A DNA stretch of 12,864 bases from an uncultured Anaerolineae bacterium (GCA_937942115.1 CALDFY010000064.1:1-12864), one strand, 5' to 3'; shown: positions 1 through 6,685, counted from the first letter of the stretch. Translations and numbers: made by a program. The notes: generated by a model from the letters alone, not told the origin.

Positions 1-42
1 TCTTTGGGCCTTCGGCCGGGTCCCTTCACTTCGTTCGCAACC

Positions 43-62
43 AGGTCGGCCTTCGCCGACCT
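43..62. repeat. Short hairpin in gene-free left edge
   Basis: Perfect 8-bp inverted repeat, arms AGGTCGGC and GCCGACCT around a CTTC loop. It sits in a gene-free stretch (1-465) together with several other hairpins. No U-tract follows on either strand, so it does not look like an intrinsic terminator. It is best read as one of the dispersed intergenic hairpins of this genome. Confidence 0.5.
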
Positions 63-70
63 CCGGAGAA

Positions 71-208
71 GGGCGTCAACGCAGGTTGACGCCCGGCGCG
101 AAGCGTAGGGGCAACCCTTGCGGTTGCCCCCAGGGGAGGCCGATTTCCCATCGGCGCCCGAGGCGGCGGGAAGCGGAGAGCCGAAGCCAGCCTTAAGTTA
201 ACGCCTAT
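71..208. repeat. Composite dispersed element, copy 1
   Basis: This stretch recurs in the same orientation at 9359-9470. Shared modules, in order: a 10-bp-stem hairpin (GGGCGTCAAC, loop GCAG, GTTGACGCCC), a G+C-rich spacer, a small hairpin (GCCGAT, then ATCGGC), a stretch containing GGCGGGAAGCGGAGAGCCGA, and a tail with GTTAACG followed by CTATG. Copy 1 carries an extra 23-bp hairpin at 108-130 that is missing from copy 2. No open frame is shared convincingly between the copies, so this is a non-coding dispersed repeat of unknown origin. Confidence 0.75.
108..130. repeat. Hairpin module nested in copy 1
   Basis: Perfect 9-bp arms GGGGCAACC and GGTTGCCCC around CTTGC. It lies inside the composite element and is absent from the second copy of that element. 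The same sequence type occurs as a tandem array at 9224-9279, so it is a repeat in its own right that was gained here or lost there. Confidence 0.65.
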
Positions 209-210
209 GG

Positions 211-279
211 GGGTAAGAGGTGGGGCGAGGGCCGGAATGGACATCCCCCGCTCCCCGAAAAACCTACACTTGTCAGGGG
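211..279 (-). repeat. Roughly 67-bp dispersed repeat, left copy
   Basis: Read on the minus strand this matches 12722-12789 with about three substitutions over some 67 positions; the shared core includes TGACAAGTGTAGGTTTTTCG. The two copies are therefore inverted relative to each other and bracket almost the whole window. The flanks differ (a composite repeat on one side here, a poly-C tract and hairpin at the other copy), which argues for independent insertions of one element. Function unknown. Confidence 0.75.
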
Positions 280-465
280 GACAAAGGGGGGGGCAAAAGC
301 GGCCACCCCTCGTCGGTATCAGGTGTTAAGTTTTTATCAGTACGTTAGAACTTTAAAAGCCCTGCTCATTCTACAAAACCCCTCCGGAGCTCAAGGATAG
401 CAGGGCTTGGCGTTCTGAGCCCGACCGTTTACGGTCGGGCAGAGAGATTGCTCCCAGCGCGAGAT
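280..465 (+). other. Leader region before the ABC operon
   Basis: No gene is seen here. After a G-rich run there is an A+T-richer stretch (about 325-358) that could hold a promoter, but no good -35/-10 pair can be picked. It is followed by a 10-bp inverted repeat, AAGCCCTGCT at 357-366 and AGCAGGGCTT at 399-408, enclosing 32 nt, and then a second tight palindrome at 419-440. The two structures would stack in the 5' leader of the ABC ATPase mRNA. No known riboswitch class was recognised. Confidence 0.4.
419..440. promoter_or_regulatory. Palindrome upstream of the ABC ATPase
   Basis: Perfect 10-bp arms GCCCGACCGT and ACGGTCGGGC separated by TT, ending 25 nt before the chosen ATG. It could be an operator for a dimeric regulator or an mRNA hairpin. 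It also resembles the subterminal palindromes of IS200/IS605-type element ends, but no transposase or TnpB fragment is recognisable next to it. No T-run follows, so a terminator is unlikely. Confidence 0.35.
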
Positions 466-1377
466 ATGATCCAAACCGAACATCTCACCAAACGATTTGA
501 CGACTTCACCGCCGTGGATGGGGTCACGCTGACCGTCCGGCCCGGACGGATACTGGCCCTTCTGGGCCCCAACGGGGCCGGGAAGACCACCACGGTGCGG
601 ATGCTGGCCGCCATCTTGATGCCGACGGAGGGCCGGGCGGAGGTCGCCGGATACGATACCCGTCGGGATCCGGTCGCCGTCCGCCGGCAGGTGGGGCTCC
701 TGACCGAACAACCGGGCCTCTACCTGCGGATGATCGGAGGGGAGTACCTGGAGTTCTTCGGCCGACTCTATGGGTTGGATCCGGAAACGTGCCGACGGCG
801 GGCCCGGGAATGGCTGGACCGGTTCGCCATGCCGGAGGCCTGGGACCGGCGCATCGGGGAGTACTCTAAGGGGATGCGCCAGAAACTGGCCCTGGTGCGC
901 GCCCTGCTCCACGATCCCCCCGTCCTCCTGCTGGACGAGCCCACATCGGCGATGGACCCCCACAGCGCCAAACTGGTGCGGGACGCCATTCTATCCCTCA
1001 AGGATGAGCGACACACCATCCTGGTCTGCACGCACAACCTGGCAGAGGCGGAACTGCTGGCGGACGAGATTGCCATCATCCGGCGAGGGCGGATTGTGGC
1101 CCTGGGGACACCGGCCGATCTGAAGCGGCAACTGCTGGGCCCTCCGCTGATGGAACTTCGGGTGTCGTCCTCCATTGACGGAGCGCGTCCCCTGGTGGCC
1201 CGCTGGGCCCCGGTCGTGGAGGAAGGCCCGAATTGGATTCGCTACCGGGCAGACTCGCCGGAGACCGTCAACCCGATCATCGTGCGCTCCCTGACCGAGG
1301 CGGGCATCCCGGTGGTGACGCTGGGCGAAGTCCCGCGCAGCCTGGAAGCGGTCTATCTGCGGGTGGTGGAATCGTAG
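466..1377 (+). CDS. ABC-2 type transporter ATP-binding protein
   Basis: Cytoplasmic ATPase subunit of an ABC exporter of the NatA/CcmA kind (COG1131-like). With the ATG chosen here it has 303 residues. Visible motifs: Walker A GPNGAGKTT at 34-42, a Q-loop glutamine in LLTEQPG, a divergent signature YSKGMRQ at about 133-139 (common in this subfamily instead of LSGGQ), Walker B LLLDEP with Asp157 and Glu158, a D-loop AMDP and the switch histidine in CTHNL. The last 90 or so residues look like the usual accessory C-terminal domain. A TTG 18 nt upstream is in frame, but the ATG begins the conserved sequence and neither has a clear Shine-Dalgarno. The permease follows about 95 bp downstream, so the two form one transporter. 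The substrate cannot be told from sequence. Confidence 0.93.
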   Translation: MIQTEHLTKRFDDFTAVDGVTLTVRPGRILALLGPNGAGKTTTVRMLAAILMPTEGRAEVAGYDTRRDPVAVRRQVGLLTEQPGLYLRMIGGEYLEFFGRLYGLDPETCRRRAREWLDRFAMPEAWDRRIGEYSKGMRQKLALVRALLHDPPVLLLDEPTSAMDPHSAKLVRDAILSLKDERHTILVCTHNLAEAELLADEIAIIRRGRIVALGTPADLKRQLLGPPLMELRVSSSIDGARPLVARWAPVVEEGPNWIRYRADSPETVNPIIVRSLTEAGIPVVTLGEVPRSLEAVYLRVVES

Positions 1378-1393
1378 CGCAGGCCGCCCGCTG

Positions 1394-1425
1394 GTAGTCA
1401 GGCACGGAGCGAAGCGGAGTGCCGT
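1394..1425 (+). repeat. REP-like unit (forward) between the ABC genes
   Basis: Single forward unit of the window's main repeat family: GTAG, TCA, then arms GGCAC and GTGCC around a 13-nt loop. It lies between the stop of the ATPase and the start of the permease, so it is transcribed as an intercistronic hairpin if the two genes share an mRNA. This copy is preceded by TG rather than TC, unlike most others. Confidence 0.85.
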
Positions 1426-1472
1426 AAAAATCTAAACGTACCTGGCACATCTGAACGGTGGATGATGAAGGA

Positions 1473-2975
1473 ATGAGCGCTCTCTCGTTTGTCCACGAAA
1501 CCATTCAGCCCCACTGGTTCCGGCAGGTCTGGCATCTGATATGGCGGGAACTGCGGGATTATCTCCGAGACTGGCGGATTCTGTTCCCCATCTTTGCCCT
1601 GACCCTTCTCTTTCCGTTGGTGATGCGCTTTGTGACCGGCTATCTGGAGAGTTCCTTTTACGAACGCTGGGGAGCAGAAGGGGTGACGACTCGCCTGCTC
1701 CCCCTGATGCTCCTGCTGGTGGGATTCGTCCCCGTCTCCATCTCCCTGGTTATCGCTCTGGAGTCCTTCGTGGGGGAGAAAGAGCGGATGAGCCTGGAGC
1801 CCCTTCTGGCGACGCCGCTCTCCGACCTGCAACTCTATCTGGGAAAGATGGTGGCGGCGCTGAGCCTTCCACTGATGGCCGGCACCGTCGGCATCGCTTT
1901 CTACATGCTCATTCTCCCCATAGAGGCCCGTCCGACCCCTGTGACCCTGCTTCAGGTTTTTCTTTTGACGGTCGGAAAGGCCCTGGTGATGGTCTCCGCA
2001 GCCGTCATCGTCTCCAGCCAGACCACCAGCGTTCGGGCCGCCAACCTCCTGGCCAGTTTCATCATCATTCCGGTATCCCTGCTGCTCCAGCAGGAGAGCC
2101 TCATCCTTCTCCAGAGCGGCAACCAGGTCCTGTGGTATATCCTGCTCTTCCTGCTGGTGGCAAACGTGATGCTGGTCCGGATGGGGATTCGGCTGTTCAA
2201 CCGGGAGGAATTGCTGGGGCGGGAAATTGACGAACTGAATCTGCGCAGCGCATGGCAGATGTTTCGGCGGTATTTTATCTGGGAACGCTGGTTCTTTGGA
2301 CGGCCCCCGGAGCGGTTACCCCGCCCCCTGCGCTGGTTGAGCACCTGGACTGGGCTGTATCTGCGGGAGATTCCCCGGATTCTGGCCCGTTCCCATCTGG
2401 CCCTCGCTGTGGTCCTGATTTCCCTGGCAGGCGCCGTTTGGGTAGGGTGGGAAATCGCCGTCCGCTTCCGGCTTCCCGCCGAATTCATCCCGCTGGATCA
2501 GATCACCGAAGAGACGTTCCGGCAGGCCTCCACCATCTCCTGGCTGCCCGCTTTTACCCCCTGGGGAGTCTTGAAAAACAACGTCCGATCGCTCACGCTG
2601 GCCGCTATCCTGGGGACGTTTTCCTTCGGGTCACTGGCGATCATCCTGCTGATGGCCCCCATCGCCATCATCGCCTACGCGGCCTTCCAGGTCGCCTGGG
2701 CGGGATATGACCCGCTGACCTTTGTGCTGACGTTTGTGATGCCGCACGGCGTGCTGGAGATGCCTGCGGCCATCATAGCCACTGCGCTGGCGGTGCGCCT
2801 GGGCGCAACGTTTATCGCCCCGCCCCGGGGGCTGACCGTCGGCGAGGGGTGGATCCAGGCGCTGGCCGACTTCGTGAAGGTTTTCCTGGCCCTCGTGGTG
2901 CCCCTGCTGGCCCTGGCCGCCGCCGTGGAGGTTTTTCTCACACCCGCGATTGTGCTGGCGGTGTACAGCCGGTAG
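1473..2975 (+). CDS. ABC-2 permease fused to a SpoIIM-like domain
   Basis: Integral membrane partner of the upstream ATPase, 500 residues from the ATG chosen here; a GTG 15 nt upstream is an in-frame alternative, and neither has a convincing ribosome site. The N-terminal half (about 20-260) has the layout of NatB/ABC-2 permeases: an amphipathic start, a first membrane segment near ILFPIFALTLLFPLVM, a large soluble part with the ESFVGEKERMSLEPLLATPL motif typical of these permeases, then several hydrophobic segments. A basic linker with many Trp and Arg follows. The C-terminal part (about 340-500) resembles SpoIIM/DUF95 proteins: a conserved NN after the first segment, a long hydrophobic block and PHGVLEMP at about 424-431. 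SpoIIM-like proteins are usually separate from the ABC permease, so the fusion is notable. Substrate unknown. Confidence 0.85.
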   Translation: MSALSFVHETIQPHWFRQVWHLIWRELRDYLRDWRILFPIFALTLLFPLVMRFVTGYLESSFYERWGAEGVTTRLLPLMLLLVGFVPVSISLVIALESFVGEKERMSLEPLLATPLSDLQLYLGKMVAALSLPLMAGTVGIAFYMLILPIEARPTPVTLLQVFLLTVGKALVMVSAAVIVSSQTTSVRAANLLASFIIIPVSLLLQQESLILLQSGNQVLWYILLFLLVANVMLVRMGIRLFNREELLGREIDELNLRSAWQMFRRYFIWERWFFGRPPERLPRPLRWLSTWTGLYLREIPRILARSHLALAVVLISLAGAVWVGWEIAVRFRLPAEFIPLDQITEETFRQASTISWLPAFTPWGVLKNNVRSLTLAAILGTFSFGSLAIILLMAPIAIIAYAAFQVAWAGYDPLTFVLTFVMPHGVLEMPAAIIATALAVRLGATFIAPPRGLTVGEGWIQALADFVKVFLALVVPLLALAAAVEVFLTPAIVLAVYSR

Positions 2976-3214
2976 CCGTTCGTAGTAAGTCCGTTCGTAG
3001 TCAGGCACGGAACGAAGTGGAGTGCCGTTCATCCACGCCACTCCGCCGCGCCGTTCGTAGTAAGGCACGGAACGAAGTGGAGTGCCGTAAGCCAACGCCA
3101 CTCCGCTACGCTCCGTGGCTGACTACGAGCAAGCGCCGTTCGTAGTCAGGCACGGAACGAAGTGGAGTGCCGTTCATCCACGCCACTCCGCTATGCTCCG
3201 TGGCTGACTACGAA
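2976..3214. repeat. REP-like array between permease and HPr genes
   Basis: Convergent intergenic space filled entirely by the GTAG repeat family. In order: a 5' fragment of a forward unit (GTAG at 2982), a full forward unit (GTAG 2997-3000), a partial inverted unit near 3035-3047, a forward unit (3057-3060), an inverted unit (CTAC 3123-3126), a forward unit (3142-3145) and an inverted unit (CTAC 3208-3211). Forward arms are GGCAC and GTGCC; inverted arms are GCCAC and GTGGC. The last unit overlaps the HPr gene and supplies its stop codon. In a convergent space, such hairpins could stabilise or end transcripts from both sides. Confidence 0.9.
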
Positions 3215-3462
3215 CCTGTGGCTACCCCCCTCAGCGCCTCCAGCGCCTCCTCCGCGTCTTCCCCCTCGGCCCGGAGGGTGACCACCGCCCCCTGTTCCAC
3301 CCCCAGAGCCAGCAGGCTCAGCAGACTCTTCGCGTCCGCTTCCCGGCCGCTGTAAACGACCCACACCCGGCTGCGGAACCGCCGCGCCGTCTGGACGAAG
3401 CGGGCCGCCGGACGGGCATGCAACCCCTCCGGGTGACCGACCGTCACTTCTATCTCCCGCAT
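3208..3462 (-). CDS. ptsH: HPr-family phosphocarrier protein
   Basis: Small cytoplasmic phosphocarrier of the sugar phosphotransferase system, 84 residues, the usual family length. It passes phosphate from enzyme I to an EIIA domain. The active-site histidine is His15 in GLHARPAARF, and a serine sits exactly at position 46 (AKSLLSLLALGV), the residue phosphorylated by HPr kinase in organisms that have it. The start is ATG with only a weak ribosome site, 21 bp after the stop of the EIIC-EIID gene, so it is probably translated from the same mRNA. The last two codons (Ser, stop) lie inside a REP-like unit: the TAG stop is part of the conserved GTAG. Enzyme I and an EIIA are not in the window. 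Being encoded with a mannose-type permease, it may be a dedicated HPr. Confidence 0.93.
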   Translation of the reverse strand: MREIEVTVGHPEGLHARPAARFVQTARRFRSRVWVVYSGREADAKSLLSLLALGVEQGAVVTLRAEGEDAEEALEALRGVATGS

Positions 3463-3483
3463 CGGATACCCGCTACCGGTACG

Positions 3484-5268
3484 TCATCCTCCAAACAGTC
3501 CCACCCGGATGGCCTCACCGGCCTCGTTCAGCCCCGGCCAGATAGGATACGCGCTGAGGACACCGACGAGGATGATAGCGGCCATAATCCACGTCGGGGA
3601 GACGTTTTTCCGGGCGACCAGCCACCACACCAGCAGCACCAGCAGCAGGGGAAGCAGATGGGGCATCAGACTATCCAGGATGGCCTGCAGGCGGAACGGG
3701 CTTCCACCGACCATGAAGGCCACCGGGGTGGAGAGGCGGACAAACTGAACCGCCAGCGCGCCCATAATGAAGTTGCCCAGTACCCCTGCCCCCAGGATGA
3801 TGCGGGGGATGGCGCCGCTGCGGAGGATGGACGTCACGGCCGCGCGCCCCTGCACGTACCCCTGCCACCAGACCCACCAGCCCACGCCCCAGACGAAGGC
3901 CGCCACGGCGACCAGGTAGAAGAGCGGGCCCAGGACGTTCCCCCGCGTCGCCGTGCCGATGGCGCCGCCTGTAGCGATGCCGATGCCCAGCGCCAGCGCA
4001 ATGGGGATGACAATGCCCTGCTGGAGGGTGTCGCCGATGCCCGCCATCGGGCCCATCAGCCCGGTCTTGACCCCGTTGATGGCATCATCGCTGATGTCGG
4101 CCCCGGCGGCCCGCTCCTCTTCCATCGCAATCACGATGCCGTGAACGACGCCGCCAATATCCGGCTGGGTGTTGAAGAAGACCAGATGCCGCTTCAGGGC
4201 CGCGCGGATGTCCTCCGGCGTTTTGTACAGTTTCTCAATGATGGGCGTCATGCTGTGGGCGAAGCCCAGCCCCTGCATGCGCTCCCAGTTGTAGCAGGAG
4301 TGGGAGAAGAAGAGCCAGCGCAGCCAGGCGCGGAAAACGTCCCGACGGGTCAGCAGGCCCGGACCAGCCCGTCGCTCTGCAGGAGGCGCGAGGCGCTCCT
4401 CGCCCTCCCGGGCCGTGAAGAGGACGTGGACGTAGGCCACGCAGGCGCCGATGATGGCCATGACCACCAGGTTGACCTTGCCCGCCATCAGGGACGTGAC
4501 GGCAAATCCGATAAAGAAGTAGGGCCAGGTGTTCCCGCGAAAGAGGAACTTCAGGTTCAGGGCGATGCCCAGCGCGGCCAGCATCCCGCTGGCGACGAAC
4601 AACCCGTTCATCACCCAGATGGCGTTTTCGGCGATCCACCCCAGCGCCGCGCCCACTGCCGGCGCACCCAGATAGGCCGCCAGGGCCACCGGCACCGCGT
4701 AGAGGACGAACAGGAAGGGCTGGGAGTAGACGTAGTTGCTGCGGGCGACGGCCCGGATGTTCCCCTCTTCGGCGAAGCGGTCGGCCCAGTGGGGGATGAC
4801 CGAGCAGACGGACATCCGCAGCGAGTAGGTCAGGCCGCCCAGCAGGCCCAGGGGAGCCGCCAGCGCCAGCGCCGCCTGCACGTCCAGCCCGCCCCCCAGG
4901 ACCAGGGCCGTCCCCAGGTAGCCCGCCAGGCCCGGGTCGCCGGGGAAGGAGCCGCCCGCCGTGATCCACCCCAGGTAGAGGACGTTGATGTTGGCGCCGA
5001 TGGCGACCCCCTCCGCTACCCTTCCCATAATGGCCCCGACCAGGGTCCCGGCGACCAGCGGGCGGTAGAGGACGGTGAAGCCGAGGTTGGCGAACCAGGG
5101 AGACCAGGCCAGGTAATAGAGGATGCCGACGGCGGCCGCGATGGGGAAACTCATCCGCACCGGCTCCGGCTGCGCCGTCGGCGCGGCGCGAACCGCCGCC
5201 GCACCCACGCCCATCAGGGCCAGATTGACCAGTATGGCGATAGCGATGGATTTTCTGGAAATGTCCAT
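3484..5268 (-). CDS. Mannose-family PTS EIIC-EIID fusion permease
   Basis: Membrane component of a mannose/fructose/sorbose-family PTS that moves a sugar and phosphorylates it using EIIB. In most bacteria EIIC and EIID are separate; here one 594-residue protein carries both. Residues 1 to about 280 are EIIC, with many hydrophobic segments. A charged linker follows (REGEERLAPPAERRAGPG). EIID runs from about 305 on, with the family hallmarks CYNWERMQGLGFAHSM, ALKRHLVFFNTQP, MEEERA and GVKTGLMGPMAGIGD. The EIID family usually has Pro after that last GD; here it is Thr. Two adjacent ATGs are possible. The second was chosen because GGAGG lies 5 nt before it; the first would start 3 nt upstream. 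The gene is separated from EIIB by a repeat-filled gap and is followed closely by HPr. The sugar specificity cannot be read from sequence. Confidence 0.93.
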   Translation of the reverse strand: MDISRKSIAIAILVNLALMGVGAAAVRAAPTAQPEPVRMSFPIAAAVGILYYLAWSPWFANLGFTVLYRPLVAGTLVGAIMGRVAEGVAIGANINVLYLGWITAGGSFPGDPGLAGYLGTALVLGGGLDVQAALALAAPLGLLGGLTYSLRMSVCSVIPHWADRFAEEGNIRAVARSNYVYSQPFLFVLYAVPVALAAYLGAPAVGAALGWIAENAIWVMNGLFVASGMLAALGIALNLKFLFRGNTWPYFFIGFAVTSLMAGKVNLVVMAIIGACVAYVHVLFTAREGEERLAPPAERRAGPGLLTRRDVFRAWLRWLFFSHSCYNWERMQGLGFAHSMTPIIEKLYKTPEDIRAALKRHLVFFNTQPDIGGVVHGIVIAMEEERAAGADISDDAINGVKTGLMGPMAGIGDTLQQGIVIPIALALGIGIATGGAIGTATRGNVLGPLFYLVAVAAFVWGVGWWVWWQGYVQGRAAVTSILRSGAIPRIILGAGVLGNFIMGALAVQFVRLSTPVAFMVGGSPFRLQAILDSLMPHLLPLLLVLLVWWLVARKNVSPTWIMAAIILVGVLSAYPIWPGLNEAGEAIRVGLFGG

Positions 5269-5304
5269 CATTCCCTCCGACTGTTGGACGTAAAGCAATA
5301 AAGC

Positions 5305-5550
5305 CGCTCGTAGTGAGGCACGGAACGAAGTGGAGTGCCGTAAGCCAACCGTTCGTAGTCAGGCACGGAACGAAGTGGAGTGCCGTAAGCCAACTGTTCG
5401 TAGTCAGGCACGGAACGAAGTGGAGTGCTGTTCATCCACGCCACTCCGCTGCGCTTCGTGGCTGACTACAAGCCAACGCCACTCCGCTGCGCTTCGTGGC
5501 TGACTACGAGCCAACGCCACTCCGCTGCGCTTCGTGGCTGACTACGAACG
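5305..5550. repeat. REP-like array, three forward then three inverted units
   Basis: Intercistronic array in the PTS operon. Three forward units with GTAG at 5310, 5355 and 5400 repeat every 45 bp. Three inverted units with CTAC at 5466, 5504 and 5542 repeat every 38 bp. Forward arms are GGCAC and GTGCC; inverted arms are GCCAC and GTGGC. The two blocks are complementary along their length apart from scattered mismatches, so the mRNA could fold either into six small hairpins or into one long stem of over 100 nt per arm. The array lies between the EIIB stop and the EIIC-EIID start, where it could slow decay or set the ratio of the two products. The units are not separated by unique spacers, so this is not a CRISPR array. 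Confidence 0.9.
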
Positions 5551-5596
5551 TCTCTACGCCCCCTTCGGCGGCTACCCAGAAACATACAGGGTGTAG

Positions 5597-5635
5597 CGCA
5601 GGCTGTTCGCCTGCACTGACAGGCCTGGCGGCCTG
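5597..5635. repeat. Two small dispersed hairpins in the EIIB-EIICD gap
   Basis: Two adjacent hairpins: GCAGGC and GCCTGC around TGTTC (5598-5614), and CAGGCC and GGCCTG around TGGC (5620-5635). The first recurs in inverted orientation at 6577-6595, so it is a second dispersed family, distinct from the GTAG units. The remainder of the gap to 5736 shows no gene. Confidence 0.6.
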
Positions 5636-5736
5636 CGCCCCGCAAGCCATTGCCGTTTCTGACTCGCCAGAATGCGCCCCTGCGTATGGAGTACTCGCAA
5701 TGACAAGGGGAAACCGCACTGCGCCAGTAGTTACAG

Positions 5737-6219
5737 TTACTCTACGAGGTCTCTGAACGATCGGGCTTTCTCCCCGGGCACGGTCAAAAAGGTGATGTCT
5801 ACCCCTTGCTCCGCCAGGGCCCTCAGGGCCGCCATCTCCTCGCCCGACACCGCAATGTGGCGGAAGATGGGCCGCCGGCCCGGCCCGCTCCCCAGGCCCC
5901 CCACGTTCAGCGCCGCATACCGGATTCCTCCCTCGTAGAGGCGCAGGGCCGCCTGGGGGGACCGCAGAAGGATCATCGTCGTCTCCCGGGGGTGGGCATC
6001 CTGCGGCAGGCGGCGGATGGCCTCCTCCAGCGAGAAGACCTCCACCCGCAGGCCGGGCGGCGCCGCCAGCCGCATGACCTCCTGCATAAAGGGGTCGGCG
6101 GCGACCTCGTCGTCCACGATCACGATGCGGGTGAAGGGCCGATGTTTGCACCAGACGGCGATCACCTGCCCGTGGATCAGTCGGTCGTCAATCCGGATCA
6201 GGCCCCAATCCTGGCTCAT
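5737..6219 (-). CDS. Mannose-family PTS EIIB component
   Basis: Cytoplasmic phosphotransfer subunit of the mannose/fructose/sorbose PTS family, 160 residues, the normal length for a stand-alone EIIB. It takes phosphate from EIIA on a histidine and gives it to the sugar held by EIIC-EIID. The active-site histidine is His16 in RIDDRLIHGQV, the clear family signature, followed by the usual VIVDDEVAADPFMQEVMRLA segment. The start is ATG with GAGGG about 8 nt upstream. It is the first gene of the PTS operon; a consensus-like promoter lies about 240 bp upstream on the same strand. A matching EIIA is not in the window and must be supplied from elsewhere. No truncation is seen. Confidence 0.94.
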   Translation of the reverse strand: MSQDWGLIRIDDRLIHGQVIAVWCKHRPFTRIVIVDDEVAADPFMQEVMRLAAPPGLRVEVFSLEEAIRRLPQDAHPRETTMILLRSPQAALRLYEGGIRYAALNVGGLGSGPGRRPIFRHIAVSGEEMAALRALAEQGVDITFLTVPGEKARSFRDLVE

Positions 6220-6449
6220 CGGCGCGGCCCTCTGTTGAGGACATAGGGGAAAACAGCAGAGGGACTCTTCCCCTCTGCCGTCTCGGTCGCGTGAGCGATC
6301 CCAGCGGCACCGGGAGAGAGGGCGGAGGACATGGAGGCGCTCCTCTTTCGGCCTCCCGGTTCAGATCCATCCGGGAGGCACGAACGATTGGGGCTCACGG
6401 CCCGAGGGATAACCGCTGGCGACGGTTCTGTTCCCACAGGGTCCGTGGC
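6220..6449 (-). other. Structured 5' leader of the PTS operon
   Basis: If transcription starts just downstream of the promoter at 6456-6483, the mRNA has a leader of about 230 nt with no gene. It contains an 8-bp inverted repeat (CCTCCCGG 6352-6359 and CCGGGAGG 6371-6378, 11-nt loop) and a terminator-like hairpin at 6256-6278. This could be an attenuation-type control region. No T-box, RAT site or other named element was recognised. Confidence 0.4.
6246..6278 (-). terminator. Possible attenuator hairpin in the PTS leader
   Basis: Read on the minus strand: 8-bp stem GCAGAGGG and CCCTCTGC with a 7-nt loop, then TGTTTTCCCC. The stem is G+C-rich but the T-run is only four bases and interrupted, so this is a weak intrinsic terminator at best. 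It sits about 35 nt before the EIIB start, where partial termination would control the whole operon. Confidence 0.35.
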
Positions 6450-6455
6450 GGTGAT

Positions 6456-6483
6456 ATTGTATCCGGAACGGGAAAATTGTCAA
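6456..6483 (-). promoter_or_regulatory. Promoter of the PTS operon
   Basis: On the minus strand: a perfect TTGACA (6483 down to 6478), a 16-bp spacer and TACAAT (6461 down to 6456), five of six matches to the -10 consensus. It points at EIIB and is the best candidate in the 457-bp divergent space. The start point would be near 6449. Confidence 0.7.
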
Positions 6484-6527
6484 CTGAGAAAAAGCCAAAC
6501 TTCAGGGGAGGGGAGAGTTGAGGAGGG

Positions 6528-6558
6528 GTTTTGCGGCAGCCTTCGGCCGCCGCAAAAC
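6528..6558. repeat. Long hairpin with one A-C mismatch
   Basis: Arms GTTTTGCGGC and GCCGCAAAAC, one A-C mismatch, then GCC and GGC around a TTC loop. The hairpin at 9553-9593 has the same architecture: an A+T-rich outer stem, an A-C mismatch and a G+C inner stem. A 16-nt motif close upstream (AAAAAGCCAAACTTCA, 6489-6504) also recurs beside the other hairpin. No T-run follows, so it is probably a dispersed element rather than a terminator. Confidence 0.5.
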
Positions 6559-6576
6559 TCTCTTCCTTCCGTTTAC

Positions 6577-6595
6577 CGCAGGCGAACAACCTGCG
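6577..6595. repeat. Dispersed small hairpin
   Basis: Arms CGCAGG and CCTGCG around a 7-nt loop. It is an inverted copy of the hairpin near 5598-5614, with the shared core GCAGGCGAACA. It lies just upstream of the radical SAM promoter. Confidence 0.5.
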
Positions 6596-6634
6596 CCACG
6601 GAAAAAGTCAGTGCCCTTGGCCTCCGCCGCCGGA

Positions 6635-6663
6635 TTCCCAACCGGCACAAAGTGCGGTATAAT
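6635..6663 (+). promoter_or_regulatory. Promoter of the radical SAM gene
   Basis: A perfect TATAAT (6658-6663) lies 17 bp after TTCCCA (four of six matches to the -35 consensus). The predicted start near 6670 gives a leader of only 7-16 nt that begins with the GGAGG ribosome site. This placement shows that longer upstream readings of the gene are wrong. Confidence 0.7.
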
Positions 6664-6685
6664 GGTCTGCGGAGGAATGAGGGCC

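Noticed and set aside
3418..5301. Open frame of 627 codons on the plus strand across the EIIC-EIID gene
   Set aside because: It is antisense to a clearly recognised membrane protein. Its product is a low-complexity mix rich in Gly, Arg, Asp and Gln, and it starts without a ribosome site. High G+C creates such shadow frames.
5305..5550. CRISPR array
   Set aside because: The repeats are 33-38 bp with only about 1-10 nt between them and no unique spacers; the second half is inverted, and similar units occur at other places. No cas gene is near.
6518..6685. Longer N-terminus of the radical SAM protein
   Set aside because: The added part is encoded by a hairpin, a dispersed repeat and the promoter itself. 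The family start and the GGAGG site fit 6686 (or 6677).
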